Below, piece after piece: positions 43,123 to 52,063 of a stretch of 64,000 nt of DNA (positions are counted from its first letter, which is position 1; every line of letters starts with the position of its first letter). This stretch comes from DASXHD01 sp036488725 (GTDB taxonomy: Bacteria > Myxococcota_A > Polyangia > Polyangiales > Polyangiaceae): NCBI GenBank assembly GCA_036488725.1, contig DASXHD010000063.1:1-64000 (forward strand), given 5' to 3'. Under the pieces are notes generated by a model. It was not told where the DNA came from. It saw only the letters and a list, made by a program, of their open reading frames with translations, and made no database searches. The position numbers and the translations under genes were made by a program.

Positions 43123-45032
43123 CAGCCCAAAATCTCGCGGACGTTGCGGAGCAGCAACGCCTGATCGAACTCGCCCTTGACGATGTACGCGGTCGCGCCG
43201 ACGGATTTGCCGCGTGCTTTGTCCTCGGCGGCGTCGCGCGACGTCACCAGGATCGCCGGCACGTCGCCGAGCGCGGGATCGGCGCGCGTCGCCGCGACGA
43301 ACGCGAAGCCATCCATGCCGGGCATCTCGACGTCGACGACGAAGACTCCGTACGCGCGGCGCTTGGCCTTCTCGAGCGCTTCTTCGGCGCTCGTCGCGAC
43401 GTCGACCTCGTAGCCGGCGGACTCGAGGATGCTCCGCTCGAGCATGCGCGTCGTCAGCGAATCGTCGACGACGAGGACGGGCCGCGCTTTGACTGCTTCG
43501 ATCGCGGGCGCGGGACCTGCCGCGCCGATCGCAGCGGCGAGCGCGTCGGCGTCGAACGCGAGCTCCGGCTTTCCCTCGACGTCGAGCGAGACGCCGGCGA
43601 CGGTCGCGTCCGAATCGAGCGTCGGCGGCAGCGCCTGCACGACGACCTCGCGCGTGCCGTGGAGACGATCGACGCCGAGTGCCGCGACGCCGAGCTCGGA
43701 GCCGACGACGACGGCGGTGTGAATTGCGACGGCCTCGGTTCGGGTCTCGCGACCGAGCACGCGCGAGAGCGACGCGAACGGTATCGCCTGCCCGCCGAAC
43801 ATCACGGCGTCGCCCGCGCCGCCGCGAACGATCTCCGACGCCGGAATGCGCAGCGTGCCGCGCACCGCGACGAGCGGAATCGATCCGGTGACGTCGCCCG
43901 CCGAGACGACGAGCGCTTCTTGCGACGTGAGCGTGACCGGGACGCGAATCTCGAACGTGGTTCCCGCGCCCGAGCGCGATTTCGCGGTGACCTCGCCGCG
44001 CAGCTTGGCGACGATCTCGCGCACCACGTCGAGGCCGACGCCGCGCCCGGCGACGTCGGTCACCGCGGTGGCCGTGCTCAAGCCGCCGGCGAGAAGGAGC
44101 GCGAGCACGGCCTCGTCGGTCGCGACGGCATCGCGCGACGCACCGCGCGCGACAGCCACGCTCCGCAACGCGACCATGTCGAGCCCGTGACCGTCGTCGG
44201 TGCACGTGAAGACGACGCGGCTGGACGAGCGCGTCACCGCGAGCCGGACCGTTCCGCTCGAGTGGACGCCGTGCGCGACCGCATTTCGAACGACGTGAAG
44301 GAGCGCCTCGCCCACCGCTTCGAGGACGTGCGCATCGAGCCGCGTCGCGCCGCCGGTCGCGACGAAGCGAACTTCTTTCCCGAGGGACTGCGCTGCGTCG
44401 CGCGCGGCGCGCTCGAGCGTGGAAAACACGCGCTCCGCCGGCATGAGCCGAAGCCGCGCGGACGCGGCGCGCGCCTGCGCGAGCTCGAGGGCGACCTGAC
44501 CGATCGCAGCCGGCAGGCTCCGACGGAGCTCGTCGATCTCGGCGCGCACTTCGGAGAGCGATTGCATGCGCGCCATCCGCTCGAGCGACGCGTTCGCGAG
44601 CGACAGCGGAGCGAGCCGCGCCGCGGCCTCGGCGAGATCGGCGATCAACCGATCGAGCTCTTCGAGATCGACCCGCACGGCGTCGGCCTTCGGGGCGGCG
44701 GGCACGGCGACCGGCGTCGCAGCGGGCGCGGAGAGCGCAGCGAGCGCCGCTGAAATCTCGTCGACGCGCCGAAGCACGCCGTCGACCGCCGCCGACGCGA
44801 TCGCCGCCCCGGCGCGATGAGGCTCGAGAAGATCTTCGATCGCGTGCGCGTGATCGGCGATCGCGCCGAGCTTCACGACCCGGGCCGCGCCTTTGAGCGT
44901 GTGCGCGAGCCGAAGCACGCGCGCGACGGCCTCGACCGCCGGCCCCTTCTCGAGATCGAGCGCGCCTTGCCGAAGCCCGTCGACGAGCTCGCGCGCCTCG
45001 ATTCGAAAATATTTGTACGGGTCTTTGGCCAT
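43122..45032 (-). CDS. cheA: Chemotaxis histidine kinase CheA with C-terminal receiver
   Basis: The 636-residue kinase has an HPt domain (His in LAHTLKGAA), no P2 domain but a Pro/Ala linker, dimerisation helices, HATPase (HVVRNAVAHGV, DDGHGLD, GRGVGLDV), CheW-like domain and a C-terminal receiver (VVDDSLTTR, Asp in VVDVEMPGMDG, Lys in VKGE). The CheA-REC layout is that of WspE and FrzE. Another codon (GTG) directly precedes the ATG. It overlaps the mcp stop as TGATG. Confidence 0.95.
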   Translation of the reverse strand: MAKDPYKYFRIEARELVDGLRQGALDLEKGPAVEAVARVLRLAHTLKGAARVVKLGAIADHAHAIEDLLEPHRAGAAIASAAVDGVLRRVDEISAALAALSAPAATPVAVPAAPKADAVRVDLEELDRLIADLAEAAARLAPLSLANASLERMARMQSLSEVRAEIDELRRSLPAAIGQVALELAQARAASARLRLMPAERVFSTLERAARDAAQSLGKEVRFVATGGATRLDAHVLEAVGEALLHVVRNAVAHGVHSSGTVRLAVTRSSSRVVFTCTDDGHGLDMVALRSVAVARGASRDAVATDEAVLALLLAGGLSTATAVTDVAGRGVGLDVVREIVAKLRGEVTAKSRSGAGTTFEIRVPVTLTSQEALVVSAGDVTGSIPLVAVRGTLRIPASEIVRGGAGDAVMFGGQAIPFASLSRVLGRETRTEAVAIHTAVVVGSELGVAALGVDRLHGTREVVVQALPPTLDSDATVAGVSLDVEGKPELAFDADALAAAIGAAGPAPAIEAVKARPVLVVDDSLTTRMLERSILESAGYEVDVATSAEEALEKAKRRAYGVFVVDVEMPGMDGFAFVAATRADPALGDVPAILVTSRDAAEDKARGKSVGATAYIVKGEFDQALLLRNVREILG

Positions 45033-46495
45033 CACACGGCGGGCTGCTCCACCAGGCGCATGAGGTCTCTCGAGAGCGTCGCGAGCTCGCCCGCGGTCTG
45101 GAGCGTCTGCGCCGAGCTCGTCTCGTTTTCTTTCGTCGCCTGCGCGACGTTGGTCATGGCCGACGTCACTTGCTCGACCGCGGTCGCTTGCTGCTTCGTG
45201 CTCAGCTCGATCTCTTTCGCGGCCTCGGTCGTCGTCCCGACGAGGGTCGCGATTTGCGTGAACGCAGCCGTCACGTCGCCGAATTGCTTGGCTCCCGCGT
45301 CGACGGCCTTCGCGCCGCTCTCGGTCGCCATGACCGTCGTGTTCACCGCCGCGCGAATGTCCTCGACGAGCGAGCGGATTTCTTTCGTCGACCCTCCGAC
45401 GCGATCGGCGAGCTTGCGGATCTCTTCGGCGACGACCGAAAAACGTTTGCCCGCTTCGCCCGCGCCGGCCGCCTCGATGCTCGCGTTGATCGCGAGGATG
45501 TTCGTCTGCTCGGCGAGCTCGTTGATGATCTCGAGGATGCTCCCCGCCTGCTGCGATTTTCGTCCGAGGTCGAGCATGTGGCCCACGATGACGTCGACCT
45601 GGCTCTTGATGGTCGTGATCGAGTCGCGCGCGCGCACGACAGACGAGTCACCGGAGCGCGCGCCCGTCGCGGTCTGCTCGGCGATTCGCGCGACGCGCTG
45701 CGAGCTCTCGGCGATCTGCTTCGACGTCGAGAGGAGCTCGCGCAACGTCGTCGAAACTTCGGTCGCAGCCGACGATTGCTCGCGCGAGCCGGTGACCTGC
45801 TGCGTCGCCGCCGCTTCGAGCTCGGCCGACGAGCTGCGAATGCTCGTCACCGCGCGCGTGAGCTGGCTCGTGAGCGAGCGCGTGAGGATCCACGCGGCCG
45901 CGAGCACGATGCCGACGGCGAGCACGATGCCGCCGAGGATGGTCGTCTTCGCCGCCTGCGCGCCTTGCTCCGCCGCGGTGCTCCGCTCGGTGAGCAAGCG
46001 CCGCTCTTCCCCGTCCATCTCCGCGACGACGCGCCGGATGTCGTCCATCATCGTCTTGCCGCTTTGAATCGCCGGCAGGAACGCCGCGCCGGTCACGCCC
46101 GCGCGACGCGAGGCGATCGCCGTGCGAAGACCGTCCATCCGCTTGTCGATCAGCGGCACGAGCTCGTTCAACCGCTGCTGCTGCGAAGGATTGTCGGCCG
46201 TGAGATCGCGAAGCTCTTTCTGCGTGGTCTTGAGCGGCTCGATCGAGTCGTCGTACGGTTGGAGAAACGTCTCGTCTCCCGTGAGCAGAAAGCCGCGCTC
46301 CGCGGTCTCGGCGTCGATGCTCAGCGTGAGCAGGTGGGTCAGGTGCTCGAGCACTTGGTGCGTGTGAGTGACCGCGCGATTGTTTTCGACGAGGAGGTCG
46401 TTGCTTCGGTACGAGACCCAACCGACGATCAGCAACACGAAAAGCGACAGCGCAAAACCGAACGCAATTTTACGGCCGAACGTCCAATTGCTCAT
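45032..46495 (-). CDS. Methyl-accepting chemotaxis protein with CHASE3-like sensor
   Basis: The 487-residue protein has membrane helices at about 9-29 and 182-204, between them a CHASE3-like helical domain (SNDLLVENNRAV...ETAERGFLLTGDETFL...). The signalling domain has the hairpin 'ILEIINELAEQTNILAINAS' (IEAAGAGEAGKRF) characteristic of MCPs. No HAMP sequence is obvious after the second helix. It is the only receptor in the operon, 3 nt after cheW2. The ligand is unknown; WspA of Pseudomonas, in the same position, senses surface contact. Confidence 0.93.
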   Translation of the reverse strand: MSNWTFGRKIAFGFALSLFVLLIVGWVSYRSNDLLVENNRAVTHTHQVLEHLTHLLTLSIDAETAERGFLLTGDETFLQPYDDSIEPLKTTQKELRDLTADNPSQQQRLNELVPLIDKRMDGLRTAIASRRAGVTGAAFLPAIQSGKTMMDDIRRVVAEMDGEERRLLTERSTAAEQGAQAAKTTILGGIVLAVGIVLAAAWILTRSLTSQLTRAVTSIRSSSAELEAAATQQVTGSREQSSAATEVSTTLRELLSTSKQIAESSQRVARIAEQTATGARSGDSSVVRARDSITTIKSQVDVIVGHMLDLGRKSQQAGSILEIINELAEQTNILAINASIEAAGAGEAGKRFSVVAEEIRKLADRVGGSTKEIRSLVEDIRAAVNTTVMATESGAKAVDAGAKQFGDVTAAFTQIATLVGTTTEAAKEIELSTKQQATAVEQVTSAMTNVAQATKENETSSAQTLQTAGELATLSRDLMRLVEQPAV

Positions 46496-46498
46496 TCC

Positions 46499-46969
46499 TC
46501 AGGCTCCTTGCCGGTCTCGTGGCCCGGCGGTGAGAGATTGCGCGAGCGCGCGCAAATCGACGATCGGGATCGCGGACTCGCCGACGCGAAGCACGTCGGC
46601 GGTGCCGCGCGGCGCCCGCACGAGCGCGTCGAGCGCGCCGAACGCGATCGCGACGTCGACTCCGCGAAGCACGGCGATCCACGCGTGCGCGTCGCGCTCG
46701 CGACCGAGCAGCACCGGCAGGCTGTGAACCGCCACGAGCGCCCCGCGGAGCGAAGCGACGCCGAGCACCGACGCACGCCGCGTCGGGACGGTCGCGATCG
46801 CAGGCGTTTTGCCGACACGCGCGACGTCGGCGAGCCGGAGCGCGACCGGCTCGCGCAGCGCGCGCACGGCGAGAAAATCTTCGGTGTCGGCCCGCGGCGC
46901 GGGCGCGTTCGCGAACGTCTCGTCGAACTCGGTGCGAAGCGATGCGAGGCGCTCGTCCCAGATGGTCAT
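46499..46969 (-). CDS. cheW: CheW-like coupling protein, copy 2
   Basis: A 156-residue protein; after about 30 variable residues it has the CheW fold (FLAVRALREPVALRLADV...VLGVASLRGALVAVHSLPVLLG...IPIVDLRAL). It should link the MCP to CheA. Position between cheR and mcp fits WspB/WspD. ATGA overlap with cheR. Confidence 0.88.
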   Translation of the reverse strand: MTIWDERLASLRTEFDETFANAPAPRADTEDFLAVRALREPVALRLADVARVGKTPAIATVPTRRASVLGVASLRGALVAVHSLPVLLGRERDAHAWIAVLRGVDVAIAFGALDALVRAPRGTADVLRVGESAIPIVDLRALAQSLTAGPRDRQGA

Positions 46970-48291
46970 CGACGCTCCTTGCAGCGCGCGATTTCTTGCC
47001 GACACAGAAGCGCGAGCGACTCCGGGCCGAAGCCGCCGCCGTACGCGGCGAGCCGCGCCGAGTCCGCGCCCGCGAGCCGCTCGAGCACGCGCGCGAGCGA
47101 GACCGCCGCGCGCTCGTAGTTTCCGGCGCGGCGCTCGAGCAGACCGATGTGGAGGTGCGGCATCACGAACGTCGGGTCGAGGTCGGTCGCAGCGCGATCG
47201 TGCTCGAGCGCCCCGGCGACGTCGCCGGCCTGCGCTCGGCACAGCGCGAGCAAGTAGTGCACGCGCGCGTCGCGCTCGACCGCGAGGAGCGCTCGGCATT
47301 CGCGCTCCGCTTCGAGCACCTTGCCTTCGTTGGTCAACGCGAGCGCCCGCGCGAGCCGCGGCTCGAAAGCCTCGTCGTCTCCTTCGCGCGCGGGCGGCGA
47401 CGACGGCGTCACCCCACGCTCGAGGCTCGCGACGCGATCGCTCGCGTCACGAATGACGTCGGCCCATGCGCCCTCTTTCGGAGCTTCGCGTTCGCGCGAA
47501 TCTCTCCGCCGATAAAAGAACGTGTCGCGCCCCTGACAGAGATCGAAGTCGTCCGACAACCCGCGCAGCGTCTCCGCGTGCCCCAGAAATAAATAGCCGC
47601 CCGGCCGAATCGACTGCGCGATGCGCGCCACCGCCGCGCGCATCGTCTCGGTCTCGAAATACATGATCACGTTTCTGCAAAAGACGACGTCGAACACGCT
47701 CGGCTTCCAAAACGCGGCGTCGGCGTCGAGGAGGTTGCGTCTCTCGAACGTGATGCCCGCGCGCGCTTCCGGCGCGAGGGCGAAGCGTCCGCCTTGCTCG
47801 ACGAAATATCGCCATCGCCTCTCCGGCGAGGTCTCGCGCAGCGCCCAATGCGAATAACGTCCTTCGCGCGCGCGCTCGACCGACGCGGGGTTCACGTCGA
47901 ACGCGTGAATCTCGAACGTCGTCCCCGGCGCATTTTCGCGGAGCTCGATCCCCAGCGAATACGGCTCGTCGCCGCTCGCGCATCCGATCGACAGAATGCG
48001 CAAATGCGAGCGCGCGAGCGCGGGCACGACGTCTTGCGAGAGCGCCTCGAAGTGCTCGCGATAGCGGAAAAAGAAGGTTTCGCCGACGGTGAGACGCTCG
48101 GCGAGGCTCGCGACCTCGCGCTCGTCGACGCTCGCCAGGTATTGGTCGACGTTCGCTTCGCGCGAGCGCAGGCGGGCTCGCAAGAGGCCCTCGAGATCGC
48201 CCAGCTTGTCGTCGGCGAACCAGAGGCCGACGCGTCGTGACACCATTCTGCGAAATCGCTCGACGTCACTGCGCGTGACCGGCGCGTTCAT
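46966..48291 (-). CDS. cheR: CheR methyltransferase with C-terminal TPR region
   Basis: The 441-residue protein has the CheR fold (SAM motif GCASGDEPYSLGIEL, VFCRNVIMYF, LFLGHAETL) in residues 1-275 and, after a linker, TPR-like repeats (AGDVAGALEHDRAATDLDP) to the end. CheR-TPR proteins are typical of Wsp-type and Frz-type systems. It methylates glutamates of the MCP using S-adenosylmethionine. ATGA overlap with cheW1. Confidence 0.93.
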   Translation of the reverse strand: MNAPVTRSDVERFRRMVSRRVGLWFADDKLGDLEGLLRARLRSREANVDQYLASVDEREVASLAERLTVGETFFFRYREHFEALSQDVVPALARSHLRILSIGCASGDEPYSLGIELRENAPGTTFEIHAFDVNPASVERAREGRYSHWALRETSPERRWRYFVEQGGRFALAPEARAGITFERRNLLDADAAFWKPSVFDVVFCRNVIMYFETETMRAAVARIAQSIRPGGYLFLGHAETLRGLSDDFDLCQGRDTFFYRRRDSREREAPKEGAWADVIRDASDRVASLERGVTPSSPPAREGDDEAFEPRLARALALTNEGKVLEAERECRALLAVERDARVHYLLALCRAQAGDVAGALEHDRAATDLDPTFVMPHLHIGLLERRAGNYERAAVSLARVLERLAGADSARLAAYGGGFGPESLALLCRQEIARCKERR

Positions 48292-48692
48292 GCGCTCGCC
48301 CTCTCGAGGACGCGCGCCGCGCGAAGCACGAAGACGATCGCGGGGCCCGCGAAGGCGACGCTCGAGAGGACGTCGCTCTCGAACATCGGAGGGAGCTCGC
48401 CCGCGCGATCGAGCTCGGCGATGCCCTCGACGGCCTCGACGGCGAGCGCGAGCATGCGCTCTCCCTCGACGCGGACCGTGACGACGCGCTTGCAGGACGA
48501 TGTCGCCACTCCGAACGCGAGGAGCGCGAGGTCGACCACGGTCGCCGGGGCCCCGCGGATCCGGGCGATTCCCGCCACGAAAGGGTGGGCGTCGTTCACC
48601 GGCTCGAGCGGTCGCGCTCGCATGGTTTCGACGACGTGCTCGACTGGCAACGCGCAGCGGCGGCCGGCGGCGGTGAAGATCAGACAACGCAC
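48288..48692 (-). CDS. cheW: CheW-like coupling protein, copy 1, first gene of the operon
   Basis: A 134-residue CheW domain only (CLIFTAAGRRCALPVEHVVE...FVAGIARIRGAPATVVDLALLAFG). It starts with GTG; no Shine-Dalgarno is visible. The eight genes from here to 38625 overlap or are at most 3 nt apart, so they form one transcription unit. The shared 19-bp palindrome lies 35 nt upstream. Confidence 0.88.
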   Translation of the reverse strand: MRCLIFTAAGRRCALPVEHVVETMRARPLEPVNDAHPFVAGIARIRGAPATVVDLALLAFGVATSSCKRVVTVRVEGERMLALAVEAVEGIAELDRAGELPPMFESDVLSSVAFAGPAIVFVLRAARVLERASA

Positions 48693-48727
48693 GGAGTGGC
48701 AGTCTACCCACCTGTGCCGCGCGGGAA

Positions 48728-48746
48728 ATACTCCCTAGGGTGTAGA
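48728..48746. promoter_or_regulatory. 19-bp near-palindrome, copy 2, upstream of the chemosensory operon
   Basis: ATACTCCCTAGGGTGTAGA on the plus strand, exact reverse complement of the copy at 12444-12462. Read in the direction of the downstream gene, both copies have the same orientation toward cheW1 here and toward the Ser/Thr kinase-PilZ gene there. The flanks differ, so the identity ends exactly at 19 bp. Confidence 0.65.
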
Positions 48747-48758
48747 CGAGCGCGAAGC

Positions 48759-48866
48759 TCAGCGGTGGAAGCGGTAAACCTCGGCGGGCTTGTCTTGCGC
48801 CCGCTCGAGGAGGTCGTCGGCGAAGGACGGATCGTTCGCGCGCTTCGAAATCGGTCGCGAGGTCAT
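48759..48866 (-). CDS. Possible 35-residue small protein
   Basis: A short frame starting in an ATGA overlap with the stop of the upstream membrane protein. It encodes a hydrophilic, charged peptide (MTSRPISKR...RAQDKPAEVYRFHR). The coupled start is the main support; no homologue is known to me. It ends 13 nt before the palindromic element. Confidence 0.35.
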   Translation of the reverse strand: MTSRPISKRANDPSFADDLLERAQDKPAEVYRFHR

Positions 48867-50638
48867 CGCGGCTTCGAACTTCGCGACGCGCGGACGGAGC
48901 TCGCCGCGAGCTCGGCGTCGCCGAACGCTTCGGCCAGCGCGAGCTCGTCTCCGAGGCGAAGCCCGACGGCGTTGACACCGTGCTCCCACGCGGGCGAGGG
49001 GAACTTGTCCCGAAGCCACGTGCGGAGCGGGCCGAGCTCGCGCGGCTCGAAGACGGCGCGCACGCGCAGCGCTTCGTAGCGATGCGTCTTGCCGCCCTTC
49101 GCGAACGCGTCGGCGACCTTCTGCGCGTCGTGCGCCCGAATTCCCGCGTCGATGTCGGCGTTCCACGGCTCGTCCTTGCCGATCTCGGGGCGCGTGCCGC
49201 GGAGGGCGGGCAGCACGTCGCGGCGAATCACGCCGACCGCGTTCGCGTCGTTCGCGCCGAGCTCGAGCAAACGCTCGACGAGCGCGTCGTCGTAGACGTA
49301 AGCGGCTGCGATCGCGCCGAGGATGTAGGGCGAACGGCTCGCGCCGGGCTTCAGCATGCGCTCGAGGAATTTCTTCGCCGCGGGCGCGTCGCCCATCACC
49401 GCGCGATACAGCGCAGCTTGCGCGAGGACCTCGAACGAGAGCTCGCCCTGATCGAGCGTGGTCGCGACCGCGTCCTCGAGCGCGATGTGACGCTTGGCGA
49501 TCCAAGCCGCCGGATCGTAGAGCGCGCCGAGCGGATAGTCTTCGATGTACGGCCGCTCGCCGGCGGTGAACCAGGCGCCGCGCTCGCCGTCCTCGAGAAA
49601 GAGGAGGCGACGCGTGTCGTAGTCGTCGTCGTCGCACTGGAGGGCCCACATGCGTGCGTCGTGATCCGACTCGAGATCGGCCGCGAGGTAATCGCACCAG
49701 AGATCGTCGCGCTTCGGTTTGACGAGCGTGCCTGCGCGCGCGCCGCCGGCGGCCCGCGAAGCCCACGCGTCGGCGATGCACTCCATGCGCGTCTTTTCGG
49801 TGCTCGCCGGGCCGGGATACCAGACCTTTTCGAGAGCGACGGTGAGCGCGTGCGCCGATTCGTAGTCGTGCGCGAGCGCGGCGCTCTGAATCTCGGCGAC
49901 CGTCGGGGCGCGGGACGGATCGACGAGACGCGCGTCGGCGAAACGCTCGTGCGCGTCGCCGAAGTCGCCACGTTCGAACGCGGCTTGCGCCTTGGCGAGC
50001 GACGCGGCCGGGTCCGCCGGATGCGTGTCGGCGTACGACCAAACTCCGAAGCCGACGAGCGGCATTCCGGCGAGCACGAGAACCCACGACGGCGTGAACG
50101 GCCGCGGGCCATTCGTCGCGACGACCACCGTCGGCGCGGACTCGGGCGCGAATTTGTGCGCATGCGCGCTGTCGCGATATCCGCGCGTTGCGCCGGCGAG
50201 CGACGCGGGCAGCGCGGCGCGGACCATGCGCCCGCGCGCGCGCACGCGATCGCCGTCGCGCGCGGTGTGCACGCTTCCGCCGCGCGCTGCGCGCTCTTCG
50301 CTTCCGACGATGATTTGCGCTTCGCCGTCGAGCATGACCACGTCGCCCTGCTCCGTCTCGACACGCGCGTCTTCGGGAATGTCGCTGTCCGCGCCGAGCA
50401 CGGCGCGAACCGGCGATTCGCTCCCCGTCGGGATGCGCGTCACGAGCGGCGCGCTCGCGCGGAGCGTTCCCTCGACCGCGGCGACCGTGCCGTCCTCGAT
50501 GTCGCGCCTCGATTCCGGCGGCCCGGCGAGCGCGAGGGCACGCACGACCCGTCGCCTGCGGAGCAGCGACCAACCCGTGCCGGCGACCACGAGGAGCGCG
50601 CCGGCGGCGGTCAACAAAGACGAATGGTCCACCGACAT
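48863..50638 (-). CDS. Membrane protein with long C-terminal helical repeat region
   Basis: The 591-residue protein has membrane helices at about 8-25 and 183-203. Between them is a soluble domain (VEGTLRASAPLVT...), and after residue 210 a repeat-like helical region (AQAAFERGDFGDAHERFADARLVDP, TPR/HEAT-like). I do not recognise a family; scaffold use is likely. The ATG is chosen because the hydrophobic helix follows. Confidence 0.75.
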   Translation of the reverse strand: MSVDHSSLLTAAGALLVVAGTGWSLLRRRRVVRALALAGPPESRRDIEDGTVAAVEGTLRASAPLVTRIPTGSESPVRAVLGADSDIPEDARVETEQGDVVMLDGEAQIIVGSEERAARGGSVHTARDGDRVRARGRMVRAALPASLAGATRGYRDSAHAHKFAPESAPTVVVATNGPRPFTPSWVLVLAGMPLVGFGVWSYADTHPADPAASLAKAQAAFERGDFGDAHERFADARLVDPSRAPTVAEIQSAALAHDYESAHALTVALEKVWYPGPASTEKTRMECIADAWASRAAGGARAGTLVKPKRDDLWCDYLAADLESDHDARMWALQCDDDDYDTRRLLFLEDGERGAWFTAGERPYIEDYPLGALYDPAAWIAKRHIALEDAVATTLDQGELSFEVLAQAALYRAVMGDAPAAKKFLERMLKPGASRSPYILGAIAAAYVYDDALVERLLELGANDANAVGVIRRDVLPALRGTRPEIGKDEPWNADIDAGIRAHDAQKVADAFAKGGKTHRYEALRVRAVFEPRELGPLRTWLRDKFPSPAWEHGVNAVGLRLGDELALAEAFGDAELAASSVRASRSSKPR

Positions 50639-50667
50639 GGATACGCTCGACCCCTCGATTGGATTTC

Positions 50668-52020
50668 CTATTTGAGAACGATCGCCGCCGTCGTCGGGGC
50701 CAGCGTGACTTGCGTCACCGCGGTCATCGTCAGCGTACCCGGCGGATTTCCGCTCGCGTCGACCGCGCCTCCGCCGCTCGGCGTGACCTCTTGATACGTG
50801 CCGCCGAGCGCGACGGTCACCGAGCTCGCCGTCGGGTTCACGAGCACGCTGCCCTTGGCGAAATCGCGTCGGTAGACATTGTTCGTCAAGAGCGCGCTCA
50901 CGTCGGTCGTCGCCGGCGTCGTCGGCGCGCCGAGGTCGGCTCCCCACTCCGGATACCACTCGAGCGGCCCGGCCGCGAAGTAATCGAGATACGTGTGGTG
51001 CCCTTTCACGAGCAAATAATTACCGAGATAATACATGCGTGTCGCGACGTCGCTCGCGTCACTCAAGTAATTTTGGAGAATCATGATTTTGTCGAGCGAC
51101 GCGAGCTTCAAGAGCTCGTTGGTCGACGCTTGCCAGTCGGATGCGACGAAGCCGCGGTCGGCGAAGCCCTCGACGAACGCGCCGGCGGTCATCGTGTAAT
51201 CGGTATTGTCCCAACCGGTGACGAACGCGCTCGTGTTCGGGATCAGCGGAATGCCTTTGGCGGCGAGGTCCCCGTTCAGCTTGGCGATCCAGGTCTGCCA
51301 AGCTTTGATCCAGGACGTGTTGCCGAGCTCCTGGAACGTGTCCTTCGCCGCGGTGCCCGCGAGCCGCGGATCTTGGCCCGTCCCGCTCCCACCGCATTCG
51401 CCCTGGAGCAGCGAAGGCGACGCCGAGTCGAACATGATGCCGTCGTAATCGCCGTCGGCGACTTGCTGCTCGAGCGACTGCTCCCAATATTGCGTGAACG
51501 CCGGCACCGTCACGTTCATCAAGAGCTTCGCGTCGGCGCTGCTCGTCACGCGCTCGTTGTTCGCGTTGTGCCAAAACCAAGTTTCGTTGCTCGTGACCGT
51601 CGGATAATCATTTCCCCACGTTCCGCCGTCGATGATGAAGTTCGTGGCCGGCGCCGATTGCCACATGCAAAGATGATAATGAAGCACGAGGAAATTCGGA
51701 TTGAGCGCGCGGAGCTGCTTCGTCACGGGCAAGAGCTGTTTTTCGGTTCCGACGTAATGGCTGGTCGCAAATTGCATTTGCGCTTGGCTCATCGTCGGCA
51801 GCTGGTCGACCAAGAGCGCGATCGTCGCGTTGGTGTCCGGGTACGAGCGTCCGCTGGGGAGACCGCCGTCCGACGTCGGCGACGCGTCGCCCGATGCGTC
51901 GGGTGCGGTGCCGTCCGGCGTCGCGCCGTCGGGGGTCGAGCCGTCGGGGCCGCCGCCACCTTCCGAGCTGCAGGCCCCCGCGAGAACGCATAGAACGACG
52001 AGCCAGCCACGTCGGATCAT
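50668..52020 (-). CDS. Putative glycosyl hydrolase-like lipoprotein (GHL15 type)
   Basis: A 450-residue protein with lipobox VLAGAC and an Asp/Gly/Pro-rich linker. The mature part (FLVLHYHLCMW...GDYDGIMFDSA...GIPLIPNTSAFVTGW...MTAGAFVEGFAD...KIMILQNYL) has the alternating beta/alpha pattern and Asp-bearing strand ends of a TIM barrel of the PF14885-like 'hypothetical glycosyl hydrolase 15' group. Activity is unproven. TAGAAT lies 6 nt before the ATG. Confidence 0.7.
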   Translation of the reverse strand: MIRRGWLVVLCVLAGACSSEGGGGPDGSTPDGATPDGTAPDASGDASPTSDGGLPSGRSYPDTNATIALLVDQLPTMSQAQMQFATSHYVGTEKQLLPVTKQLRALNPNFLVLHYHLCMWQSAPATNFIIDGGTWGNDYPTVTSNETWFWHNANNERVTSSADAKLLMNVTVPAFTQYWEQSLEQQVADGDYDGIMFDSASPSLLQGECGGSGTGQDPRLAGTAAKDTFQELGNTSWIKAWQTWIAKLNGDLAAKGIPLIPNTSAFVTGWDNTDYTMTAGAFVEGFADRGFVASDWQASTNELLKLASLDKIMILQNYLSDASDVATRMYYLGNYLLVKGHHTYLDYFAAGPLEWYPEWGADLGAPTTPATTDVSALLTNNVYRRDFAKGSVLVNPTASSVTVALGGTYQEVTPSGGGAVDASGNPPGTLTMTAVTQVTLAPTTAAIVLK

Positions 52021-52026
52021 GCGTCG

Positions 52027-52032
52027 ATTCTA
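52027..52032 (-). promoter_or_regulatory. -10-like TAGAAT 6 nt before the GHL15 lipoprotein start
   Basis: Minus strand TAGAAT-CGACGC-ATG, no Shine-Dalgarno; the best -10 match of the leaderless-like set. Confidence 0.45.
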
Positions 52033-52063
52033 CATCATCGCGCGCGAGGGGTATCCTCGAGGC

